Source: Candidatus Uhrbacteria bacterium RIFOXYA2_FULL_40_9 (GTDB lineage Bacteria; Patescibacteriota; Patescibacteriia; UBA9934; GWF2-40-263). From it: 28,258 bases of DNA. Position 1 is the stretch's first letter; each line of letters starts with the position of its first letter. The notes beneath the pieces were generated by a model. That model was not told where the DNA came from, made no database searches, and saw only the letters and a program-made list of their open reading frames with translations. The stretch lies in assembly GCA_001791615.1 (NCBI GenBank), contig MGEY01000056.1:6971-35228 (forward strand), given 5' to 3'. The position numbers were made by a program, and so were the translations under genes. Of the stretch, positions 16,039 through 22,511 are shown piece after piece.

Positions 16039-16884
16039 ATGTTCGCTTCTATTTTTGTCCTCGTGGCTCTGTTTGTTTCTTCCGCTTCTGCTCAGGATAC
16101 TGAGTACCTGACAGCCACGGAGTGTGCGGAGAGCTTCACCGGCGATAAGCTTGCGGCTTGCACGCTAAACGCCCTGCTCGAGGAGTCTGAAGCCCAGCGC
16201 AAGTTGGCTGAGGAGCGAGCGGCTGAGGCAAGTGCTGAGGCAGAGCGCGTTCGCGAGGCTCAGGCTGCGCAGGAGCGCAAGATGGCCGAGCTCGAGCGCG
16301 ATCACGAAGCCACACTGCGGCGGGCAGAGGAAGTTGCGAGGTCCACCCCAACCCCTCCTTCTGATCTTGATCCTGCTGCTGCCACCGCACCCGCGATGCG
16401 GATCGTGCGGCGTGGAACCGAGTACGCGGCCCTGACGCACAGGCAGATCAGCGGGCTTGCGAGCCAGCTCTGTCTGGTGAATACGGCCTACGCGGTTGGC
16501 CGACACGTCCGTAGTAAGGGCATCGATCTTTCGAGTGTCAGGATCGTGGCCATGAAGGACGGCATTCCGCTCCAGCCAGATCTGGGCATGACCGTGAACA
16601 CTGGCACCATCCTCGCAGACCTGCGGGGAGATGACGTGGTTGGTATGTACACAGCTTTCCATCCGGCAACGGATAAAGTGTGTTTTGACGCCCGTCCGGA
16701 TGAGGAAATCATCCTTGCCTTCCTCGTTGATTCCGGGGACACAGGCGTCATTCCCGGTCGAGGAGAAGCCACCATTTACGGTGGGCCGAAATCCCAGTCA
16801 GTCTGGGTAGGCTACACCAAGCCCGGAGTTGGGCTCACGGAGCGCGGCGCTTCGGGTGGCCATGTTGTGTATCGGATGGATTGA
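16039..16884 (+). CDS. Secreted coiled-coil protein, GC-rich, unknown function
   Basis: The 281-residue product has a typical signal peptide (SIFVLVALFVSSASA, likely cleaved before QDTEY). An Ala/Glu/Arg-rich coiled coil at about 45-105 contains AEERAAEASAEAERV, then a Pro/Thr linker. A C-terminal globular domain of some 150 residues begins near MRIVRRGTEYAALTHRQ. I do not recognise that domain. Start ATG 16039 follows AGGAG. Codon use is as GC-rich as in the preceding lipoprotein gene, so the two form a pair of envelope proteins. A GC-rich terminator follows. The layout resembles periplasmic structural or envelope proteins of Gram-negative donors; that is inference. Confidence 0.75.
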   Translation: MFASIFVLVALFVSSASAQDTEYLTATECAESFTGDKLAACTLNALLEESEAQRKLAEERAAEASAEAERVREAQAAQERKMAELERDHEATLRRAEEVARSTPTPPSDLDPAAATAPAMRIVRRGTEYAALTHRQISGLASQLCLVNTAYAVGRHVRSKGIDLSSVRIVAMKDGIPLQPDLGMTVNTGTILADLRGDDVVGMYTAFHPATDKVCFDARPDEEIILAFLVDSGDTGVIPGRGEATIYGGPKSQSVWVGYTKPGVGLTERGASGGHVVYRMD

Positions 16885-16908
16885 TTTTTTACGTAGCGCA
16901 TACGCGCG

Positions 16909-16940
16909 GCCCTCGGTACTTTCCGAGGGCTTTTCTTTTT
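16909..16940 (+). terminator. Intrinsic terminator after the GC-rich gene pair
   Basis: GCCCTCGG (16909-16916) pairs with CCGAGGGC (16923-16930), six-base loop, then TTTTCTTTTT. The GC-rich stem resembles donor-type terminators rather than the A/T-flanked resident ones. Confidence 0.92.
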
Positions 16941-16948
16941 GATTCAAA

Positions 16949-17087
16949 CCATAGGGTCACCATAGGGTCAGGTCTTGAAATGACAGTTCATAAATATTGT
17001 TTGGATTTGTTACATTTTTATTAGTATTTTTTCATAAACTGTCATTTCAAGACCTGACCCCAGATATACTAGACCCCAGATGTACTA
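16949..17087. mobile_element. Palindromic repeat element, REP/RAYT-like or MITE (non-autonomous)
   Basis: The core is a perfect 24-bp inverted repeat (16965-16988 with 17037-17060) around a 48-bp AT-rich spacer. Its arms begin GGGTCAGGTCTTGAAATGAC, a motif I associate from memory with REP-type elements and IS200-like Y1 transposases. The left end carries a tandem 11-mer, CCATAGGGTCA twice (16949-16970). The right end carries a 16-mer, GACCCCAGATATACTA twice with one change (17056-17087). No transposase gene is present. It marks the right edge of the GC-rich segment. Confidence 0.65.
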
Positions 17088-17103
17088 GATATATACAAAC
17101 AAA

Positions 17104-17131
17104 AAAACTCTTGGCAGAAACCAAGAGTTTT
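17104..17131 (-). terminator. Intrinsic terminator of the pilin-like operon
   Basis: An 11-bp perfect stem (17104-17114 with 17121-17131) with a six-base loop. On minus it is followed by a T run, about 15 bases beyond the last pilin-like stop. Confidence 0.85.
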
Positions 17132-17145
17132 CATTTTTTTGCTCT

Positions 17146-17526
17146 TTAGGTCACAACAGTCGCGAGTTGTCCGATCACGAAAGAGGCGATGGCGTAAGCA
17201 GCAATGATGATGACAAGTCCAATCACTGCTTGTGTCAAAAGCTTGATAGCTTTCTTTCCTTTTTCTGGATCTCCTTGAGAGGTCAAGTAAAGGAATCCTG
17301 CATAAACAACTAAGATAAGGAATACAATTCCTAAAGCCCCGAGAAGAACATTGATTCCATTGGCAATCAATTCTTCAAGACCAACGTCTGCTGATGATCC
17401 GAGTTCTGTTCCAACAGCTCCGAGGGTTGTTTCTGCTTCTGAAATTTGAGCGAAGGCAACACTTGGAAGTAAAAGAACAGGAAGAACAGAGAGACGCACA
17501 CCAAGACGAGTTAATAAATGCTTCAT
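17146..17526 (-). CDS. VirB2/TrbC-like small membrane protein 1 (pilin-like)
   Basis: The 126-residue protein has a signal-like N-terminus ending at SVAFAQ, a second hydrophobic helix (about 56-77), the polar turn TSQGDPEKGKKAIKL, and a third helix with VIGLVIIIAAYAIASFVI. This is the topology of VirB2/TrbC-type pilin subunits: a cleaved signal, then two helices joined by a short basic loop. The same block, including GDPEK and AYA, recurs in the next four genes upstream on this strand, so it is the last member of a paralogous array. No SD. Role in a surface fibre or secretion channel is inferred; VirB4-like motor genes are not in this window. Confidence 0.68.
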   Translation of the reverse strand: MKHLLTRLGVRLSVLPVLLLPSVAFAQISEAETTLGAVGTELGSSADVGLEELIANGINVLLGALGIVFLILVVYAGFLYLTSQGDPEKGKKAIKLLTQAVIGLVIIIAAYAIASFVIGQLATVVT

Positions 17527-17549
17527 ATAAATAATGAATAAATTATTTT

Positions 17550-17942
17550 TTAGCCAGTTATATTTGCATTAAGTTGGGCAAAGACAAATTGAGCAATCGC
17601 ATAAGCAGAGAGGAGAATGACAATTCCAATGACTGCTTGAGTAATTAGGCGGACAGCCTTTTTTGCTTTTTCTGGGTCTCCTGTTGCTGTGAGATACATA
17701 ATGCCTCCATAGATGAGCAAGATTAGAAAGGCAAGTCCTGTAAGACTCAAAACTACGTTTACTAATGCTCCAATCATTTCTGGTAAAGTCATCACATCTT
17801 CAAAACCCGCTTGTCTTGCCGTGACCCCAATACCTTCTGTAACAGTTTCATAGGCAGTTCCTAGATCTTGTTGGGCAAAAACAACAGGCGTTGAAACACC
17901 AAAGAAGATCAATAATAGAAAAAGGGAAGCAAGATATTTCAT
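17550..17942 (-). CDS. VirB2/TrbC-like small membrane protein 2 (pilin-like)
   Basis: The 130-residue protein has a signal peptide, KYLASLFLLLIFFGVSTPVV with a likely cut after FAQ. A helix around VVLSLTGLAFLILLIYGGIM, the turn TATGDPEKAKKAVRL and the last helix VIGIVILLSAYAIAQFVF follow. It is the closest relative of the 17146-17526 protein; TQAVIG and GDPEK are shared. The frame can be extended eight codons to a TTG at 17966, but that adds FDHLRNV before the signal, so ATG 17942 is preferred. It lies 23 bases from the next pilin-like gene, and one transcript is likely. Differences concentrate in the exposed N-terminal segment, as expected for divergent surface subunits. Confidence 0.68.
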   Translation of the reverse strand: MKYLASLFLLLIFFGVSTPVVFAQQDLGTAYETVTEGIGVTARQAGFEDVMTLPEMIGALVNVVLSLTGLAFLILLIYGGIMYLTATGDPEKAKKAVRLITQAVIGIVILLSAYAIAQFVFAQLNANITG

Positions 17943-18013
17943 AACATTGCGTAAGTGGTCAAACAATCACCACTTGCCCAATGCCCCCATTAAGAAAAAT
18001 GAGGGCGAAGGTA

Positions 18014-18454
18014 TTAGCTTGTTGTTGTTCCTGCAGTAGAAACAGCTGTGGAAATTCTGTCGATGACGAAAGAGGCAATGGCATAAGCAGACAAAATGAT
18101 GACCAATCCAGTAATACCTGAAAAGATCCATTTGCGTGCTTCTTCCACCTTTGTTTTGTCACCTCCAGCAATCATCCATTTGAATCCACCAAACAAAATG
18201 ATCACCACAGCAATCACTCCAAGGAATCCAAGGATCACATTGATGATGGATGCCACAGTGCTGACAAGATCTCCTGATCCAAGACCTGCTTCTGTCGCAA
18301 AAGTTGCTCCTGTAGTTCCACCAAAATAATCACTTAAATCACTGTGGGCTGAAGTCTCTTGTGCAAAAGCAAAATGTCCGCCAAGAAGAGCTGGAAGGGC
18401 AAGTGCCAAAGCCATCACTCCTCCAACAAAATAACCGAGATAGCGTTTATTCAT
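18014..18454 (-). CDS. VirB2/TrbC-like small membrane protein 3 (pilin-like)
   Basis: The 146-residue protein begins with a signal segment, VGGVMALALALPALLGGHFA, then FAQETS. A Gly/Thr-rich segment (SDYFGGTTGATFATEAG) follows, then a helix with NVILGFLGVIAVVIILFGGF. The turn is MIAGGDKTKVEEARKW and the last helix is TGLVIILSAYAIASFVI. Turn and last helix align with its neighbours, though KTK replaces PEK. The end, TAVSTAGTTTS, is a short Ser/Thr tail. No SD is visible before the ATG at 18454. It is part of the same array. No catalytic motif is seen. Confidence 0.66.
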   Translation of the reverse strand: MNKRYLGYFVGGVMALALALPALLGGHFAFAQETSAHSDLSDYFGGTTGATFATEAGLGSGDLVSTVASIINVILGFLGVIAVVIILFGGFKWMIAGGDKTKVEEARKWIFSGITGLVIILSAYAIASFVIDRISTAVSTAGTTTS

Positions 18455-18492
18455 AAAGAAAAATAATTAGAATAAGTAAAAAAGTTTTATTT

Positions 18493-18846
18493 TTAAGTTG
18501 ATATGGAAATACTCCCTGTCGCAATGCCTGTAATCAAAGTAGTTGTAAGGGCGTATGCACTAAATATTACCACAAGTCCAAGAGCAGCCCAAATAAGGGT
18601 GTTCATACCTTTTTTGACTTTTGTAGGTTCTCCACTAGAAACCATCCAGAGAATTCCTCCATAAATAAACATAACCAACGCAAGAACTCCTGTTAGTCCA
18701 AGAATGGCTCGAATGATATTTCCAATAATTAATCGAAGGTCTGTAGTGCCAAGAGGGTTTGTCAATCCTTCAGCGTGCGCAACAAACAAAGGGAGAAAAA
18801 GGATAAAAACCATGAGGGACCAAAGAGATTTTTGAAGAAATTTCAT
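18493..18846 (-). CDS. VirB2/TrbC-like small membrane protein 4 (pilin-like)
   Basis: This 117-residue protein is the shortest of the array. Signal: KSLWSLMVFILFLPLFVAHA. Helix with IIRAILGLTGVLALVMFIYG, turn MVSSGEPTKVKKGMNTL, last helix with ALGLVVIFSAYALTTTLI. The conserved G-(D/E)-x-x-K-x-x-K turn and the AYA triad are intact. It sits between members 3 and 5 with 38 and 10 bp gaps, so the five appear co-transcribed. The short mature N-terminus fits a main fibre subunit, but which member is the major pilin cannot be read from sequence. Confidence 0.66.
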   Translation of the reverse strand: MKFLQKSLWSLMVFILFLPLFVAHAEGLTNPLGTTDLRLIIGNIIRAILGLTGVLALVMFIYGGILWMVSSGEPTKVKKGMNTLIWAALGLVVIFSAYALTTTLITGIATGSISIST

Positions 18847-18856
18847 AAAAACGTTT

Positions 18857-19516
18857 CTAGAGTTTTAGATTACAACATTGTACAGCATCTGATCCTGGAC
18901 ATAATCCTTGCTGACAACTTGATGCAGAGAAGCCTTCTGCAGAAGTGTCAAAACAATCCCACATTTCATCTACAGCCCACCCACTTGAGGGATGGTTTTG
19001 TTGACACTCCGTAATACATTGTCCATCCTCTGTACAAATCATGTTCATACCACACGCATTCCCTTCGTTAAAGGAACCTGGGCCACAGACAACATATTCT
19101 TCACTTGCGATTTGTCCTTGTTGACGAATAACAGATTCCAATGTTTTTACCCCTGCATAAGCGAATAAGACAATCAATAATCCGAATGTAGAAACAGTTA
19201 TATATTTTGTTCCTTTGCTGACTTTTCCAGAATCTCCTCCAGATGTGAGATAATAGACGCCACCAATGATATACATAAGCAAGACAAGAGAACCAATAAT
19301 CGCAAGAATATAATTCCCGATATTGTAAAAGACCTGCATAATGTCTTGCAAAGAACAATTTCCAGTTTCTGCACACGCAGCAGTAATACTAACCATAAAA
19401 GGTCCTACTTCTTTTGATGTGCAAGTAGATCCTGTACAAATTTCTGTAGCAAATACAGGAAGCGCAAAGAGAAGAAGAAGGAAGCAAAGAAGAATAACGG
19501 GTCTGCAAAGTGACAT
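18857..19516 (-). CDS. VirB2/TrbC-like membrane protein 5 with Cys-rich C-terminal domain
   Basis: The 219-residue protein has a signal (VILLCFLLLLFALPVFA), then CTGSTC and ACAETGNC on the outside. A pilin-like core follows: helix with YILAIIGSLVLLMYIIGG, turn TSGGDSGKVSKGTKY, helix with GLLIVLFAYAG. Unlike its paralogs it continues for about 85 residues with ten cysteines, including MICTEDGQCITEC and a final QCC. The even number of extracellular Cys (14) suggests disulfides. It could be a specialised fibre tip or adhesin subunit; that is inference. Its ATG lies one base past the stop of the solute-binding lipoprotein gene (TAGTATG). Confidence 0.66.
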   Translation of the reverse strand: MSLCRPVILLCFLLLLFALPVFATEICTGSTCTSKEVGPFMVSITAACAETGNCSLQDIMQVFYNIGNYILAIIGSLVLLMYIIGGVYYLTSGGDSGKVSKGTKYITVSTFGLLIVLFAYAGVKTLESVIRQQGQIASEEYVVCGPGSFNEGNACGMNMICTEDGQCITECQQNHPSSGWAVDEMWDCFDTSAEGFSASSCQQGLCPGSDAVQCCNLKL

Positions 19517-19517
19517 A

Positions 19518-20894
19518 CTAGTAAGTTTGATTGACTTTATTTTGAGCGTCTTTGATAGCTCGAGAAAGCTCTACTTTTCCAGAGATAGTGTTATCTATCA
19601 ATTCCGCAAAAGCTTCTTCTGTAACCCCTGCATCATTTCCTTGATACCAGCTTTTTGCGGTTAGGAGTTGGCTTGCAAAAACCGTGAGGTCTTCATCATC
19701 AAGTTGATTGTTTACTAGAGAGCGTAAAGCAGTCGGTCGTTTTGCCATGCTTAAATAGCTTGTGACATTTTTTTCATCTGTTGCATACAATATAAAATCC
19801 CAGGCCCAATCTTCATGATCTGTTGCTTTTGCAACTCCTTCTACCCAATAGTTTGCATAATTAACCGTTTGTCCTCCTTCAATTTGTGGAATTGGAGCGG
19901 TACTATAATTAAGTTTTTCTGCAACAGCTTCAATGAGAGGAAGATGATAAGAATAGCCAAAAAAGTAGGCAGCCTGACCACTGACAAAAGCATCAAATGA
20001 ATTCGTTTGCTCATCATTCCATGTGTAAACTTGTTTTAAAGGATTTGCAAAATCTGTATAAAAAGTGACAGCTTGCATCCCTGGAGAAATATCTCCCGTG
20101 ACAGTTCCAAAAGTTGCCGTTCCACGACTTCCAGTCATTTCCGTTCCATTCTGCATCATGAGAAGAGAAAGAATATCAAAAGATCGTTCAACATTTTCAC
20201 TTGTCCCAAGCGCTGCTCCGGCTTGAAGGATGTTATTATTGCGATCAATCAGTGTGAGTTTTGCTACTTGGTCCTGGAATTCATTCCATGTAATTGCGGG
20301 TTCTGCAATTCCTGCGGCATTCAATAAATCTTTGTTATAGAACAGTACCAAAGTGTCCACGGATAAAGGAAGTCCATAAATTTTTTCCTCTATAGCAGAT
20401 CGCGTTGTTGCTTGATAATTACGAATAACATCTCCAGCAACAACATCAATAAATTTTGTTTCAAGCTCTCGAGTACTCATGGTTGGATCTTCTACCAATG
20501 TATAAACGATTTCTTTTTTGATAGAACCACGTTCCTCTGAATAAGGAATGGTTACGGTTTCTGGCATGGGAAGAAGAAGATTTTTATATTGTCCAATCCA
20601 AGTATTGTGAAGAGAGAAAATATCAGGTCCAGTTCCTTCGGCAAAAGCCTGAAGTAATTCATCTTGATATTCATCATAACGGAGTTCACGATAAGAGAAA
20701 CTCACATTAGGATGAAGAGCTCGATACCTGGTCATCAAACCTGTGAATGTGGAATCATCATCAAAGACGCGCCAGATCGTGAGGGTTACTGGGGTATTGG
20801 CAAGTCTTTCAGCTTCAGAGGAGCCATTACATCCAAGACCCAGTGTGATGAGAAGAGTGAAAAGAAGAAACAATGTTGAAATGCGTTTGATCAT
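19518..20894 (-). CDS. Extracellular solute-binding lipoprotein, ABC sugar-binding (family 1) type
   Basis: The 458-residue protein has a lipobox ending at Cys22 (LITLGLGC). Mature features fit the maltose-type binding family: VTLTIWRVFDDD, FAEGTGPDIFSLHNTW (the GxxPDI strand), the hinge motif YGLPLSVDTLVLFYNKDLL and ISGKVELSRAIKDAQNKVN near the end. The substrate is unknown. No permease or ATPase gene lies next to it, so it may be an orphan binding protein or use a transporter elsewhere. Its AGGAGG SD lies in the five-base gap after the galU stop, one base before the ATG, so the pair is translationally coupled. It also abuts the pilin-like array downstream. Confidence 0.85.
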   Translation of the reverse strand: MIKRISTLFLLFTLLITLGLGCNGSSEAERLANTPVTLTIWRVFDDDSTFTGLMTRYRALHPNVSFSYRELRYDEYQDELLQAFAEGTGPDIFSLHNTWIGQYKNLLLPMPETVTIPYSEERGSIKKEIVYTLVEDPTMSTRELETKFIDVVAGDVIRNYQATTRSAIEEKIYGLPLSVDTLVLFYNKDLLNAAGIAEPAITWNEFQDQVAKLTLIDRNNNILQAGAALGTSENVERSFDILSLLMMQNGTEMTGSRGTATFGTVTGDISPGMQAVTFYTDFANPLKQVYTWNDEQTNSFDAFVSGQAAYFFGYSYHLPLIEAVAEKLNYSTAPIPQIEGGQTVNYANYWVEGVAKATDHEDWAWDFILYATDEKNVTSYLSMAKRPTALRSLVNNQLDDEDLTVFASQLLTAKSWYQGNDAGVTEEAFAELIDNTISGKVELSRAIKDAQNKVNQTY

Positions 20895-20899
20895 ACCTC

Positions 20900-21763
20900 C
20901 TAAAGTGATTTGAGATAACGTTTTAGAGCTTTCCCGATTTCTGGATGTTTTAATCCTAGTTCAATTTGTGCTTTAAGGAATCCAAGTTTATTTCCGCAGT
21001 CATAGCGCGTTCCTTCAAATTTGCATCCATATAAAGCTTTTTTGTTTTGAAGATAGGTCATGAAGGCATCTGCAAGGCGAATTTCTCCTCCCTTTCCAGG
21101 TTTTTGTTTTTTTAACAACTTCATGATTTCTGGAGTGATAATGTAGTGTCCAACCACAATCAAGTTTGAGGGAGCTTCCTCCACAGAAGGTTTTTCTATA
21201 AAGCGATCAATTTGCCAAGTGTTTTCTCCAAGATTTTTTCCATCTATCACGCCATAATGAGGAACTTCTTTTTTTGGAACGGGTGTAATAGCAATAACAG
21301 GATCACCGTATTTTTCATAAACTTCCATAAGCTGTTTGATCGCTGGTATTTTTCCATCAATAATATCGTCTCCAAAAAGGATTGCGACTGGTTCATCTTC
21401 ATCCACAAAAGGAAGGGCTGCCAAAATTGCGTGTCCATCTCCCAAGGGTTTGTTTTGTCGAACAAAGGCAAACTTTGCAAGTTTTCCAATTTCAGAAATT
21501 TCTTTTAGTTCTTTGAATTTCTTTTTTTGTTCAAGTCGGTACTCAAGTTCAAAGTTGCGATCAAAATGATCTTCAATCGCACGCTTTCCAATAGCCGTGA
21601 CGAAAATAATTTCTTCAATACCGCTTGCCACGGCTTCTTCCACCACATATTGAATAACGGGTTTATCAACGACCGCAAGCATTTCTTTTGGTTGTGCCTT
21701 TGATGCAGGAAGGAATCGTGTTCCCATTCCTGCCACAGGGATAATCGCTTTTCGTATTTTCAT
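20900..21763 (-). CDS. galU: UTP-glucose-1-phosphate uridylyltransferase (UDP-glucose pyrophosphorylase)
   Basis: This 287-residue enzyme makes UDP-glucose for glycans and cell wall. The nucleotide-binding signature is KAIIPVAGMGTRFLPASKAQ (5-24) followed by PKEMLAVVDKPVIQYVVEEA. Further conserved blocks are FVRQNKPLGDGHAI (the substrate-binding loop), VAILFGDDIIDG, and IDRFIEKPSVEEAPSN. Length matches the bacterial family. The frame extends 18 codons upstream to 21817, but MKIRKAIIP is the standard start (ATG 21763). It is the first gene of the minus-strand cluster and overlaps nothing. Coupling to the solute-binding lipoprotein and pilin-like genes suggests shared expression of envelope functions. 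Confidence 0.94.
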   Translation of the reverse strand: MKIRKAIIPVAGMGTRFLPASKAQPKEMLAVVDKPVIQYVVEEAVASGIEEIIFVTAIGKRAIEDHFDRNFELEYRLEQKKKFKELKEISEIGKLAKFAFVRQNKPLGDGHAILAALPFVDEDEPVAILFGDDIIDGKIPAIKQLMEVYEKYGDPVIAITPVPKKEVPHYGVIDGKNLGENTWQIDRFIEKPSVEEAPSNLIVVGHYIITPEIMKLLKKQKPGKGGEIRLADAFMTYLQNKKALYGCKFEGTRYDCGNKLGFLKAQIELGLKHPEIGKALKRYLKSL

Positions 21764-21834
21764 AGAAGTATCTTTATTATAGCGGAAAAAGAAGGAAGGC
21801 GGAATGAACTCATACACAGAAGCAGAAAAGAAAT

Positions 21835-21858
21835 AATCCCTGAACTCATTCAGGGATT
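21835..21858 (-). terminator. Intrinsic terminator after tspO
   Basis: A ten-base inverted repeat (21835-21844 with 21849-21858) with a CTCA loop. On minus it is followed by TTATTTCTTTT. It lies 14 bases past the tspO stop. Confidence 0.75.
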
Positions 21859-21872
21859 GAGGAAAAAAAGAT

Positions 21873-22340
21873 TTAATTCAAGATCAAGATCGCGCCGTTA
21901 AGTACCGTTGCAAAGGTTCCCCAAAGAAGATAGGGGATTAACAGCCATCCAGCTGTTTTATGAATACGGAAAAAGAAAAGGATAGTAAAACAAACAAGGA
22001 GTAAAAGAAGCAGAATGTTGATGAAAGCAAGTGTAACATCCTGTATCCCAAAAAAGATCAGTGACCAAAGAGCGTTCAAGATTAACTGACCGAAAAAGAA
22101 TATCAGGGCTGTTTTTCGAAGATCAGTTTTTTTTGTTTTGATCACAAGGAATAGGGCAATTCCCATCAAGGTATAGAGTAAAATCCAAACCGGACCAAAC
22201 ACCCAACCTGGAGGAGTAAAAAAGGGTTTTGCAAGAGCAACATACCAAGTGTTTACAGAAGAGACCGTGGCAAAAGAGCCGATCACTCCAGCCATTTGGC
22301 ATACCAAGATGGAACCAATAAGAAGAAGATTTTTTTTCAT
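21873..22340 (-). CDS. TspO/MBR-family (translocator-protein) membrane protein
   Basis: The 155-residue protein has five membrane helices typical of TspO. Conserved family blocks are visible: WYVALAKPFFTPPGWVFGPV with the following WILLYTLMGIAL, then LNALWSLIFFG and LLIPYLLWGTFATVLNGAIL. Bacterial TspO binds tetrapyrroles and cholesterol-like ligands and tunes stress or photosynthetic responses; the ligand here is unknown. Trp and Pro residues of the porphyrin-binding pocket (WYxxLxKPxxxPP) are intact. No tetrapyrrole genes are nearby. Start ATG 22340 lacks an SD. It is monocistronic and divergent from the 22512 gene. Confidence 0.93.
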   Translation of the reverse strand: MKKNLLLIGSILVCQMAGVIGSFATVSSVNTWYVALAKPFFTPPGWVFGPVWILLYTLMGIALFLVIKTKKTDLRKTALIFFFGQLILNALWSLIFFGIQDVTLAFINILLLLLLVCFTILFFFRIHKTAGWLLIPYLLWGTFATVLNGAILILN

Positions 22341-22511
22341 ATAAATGTTATGTAAGAAAGGTTTTTTGATTATTTACTGAAACAAAAAAATATTTATTTG
22401 ATAAGTTTTCTTTTGTATAGAATATCAATAATCGCTAAAAAAATCGATGACTTTTTCTTTTTTTTCAGGTTTTTTATGTTATAGTGTGAGCAAACTTTTG
22501 ATCAATTGTTT

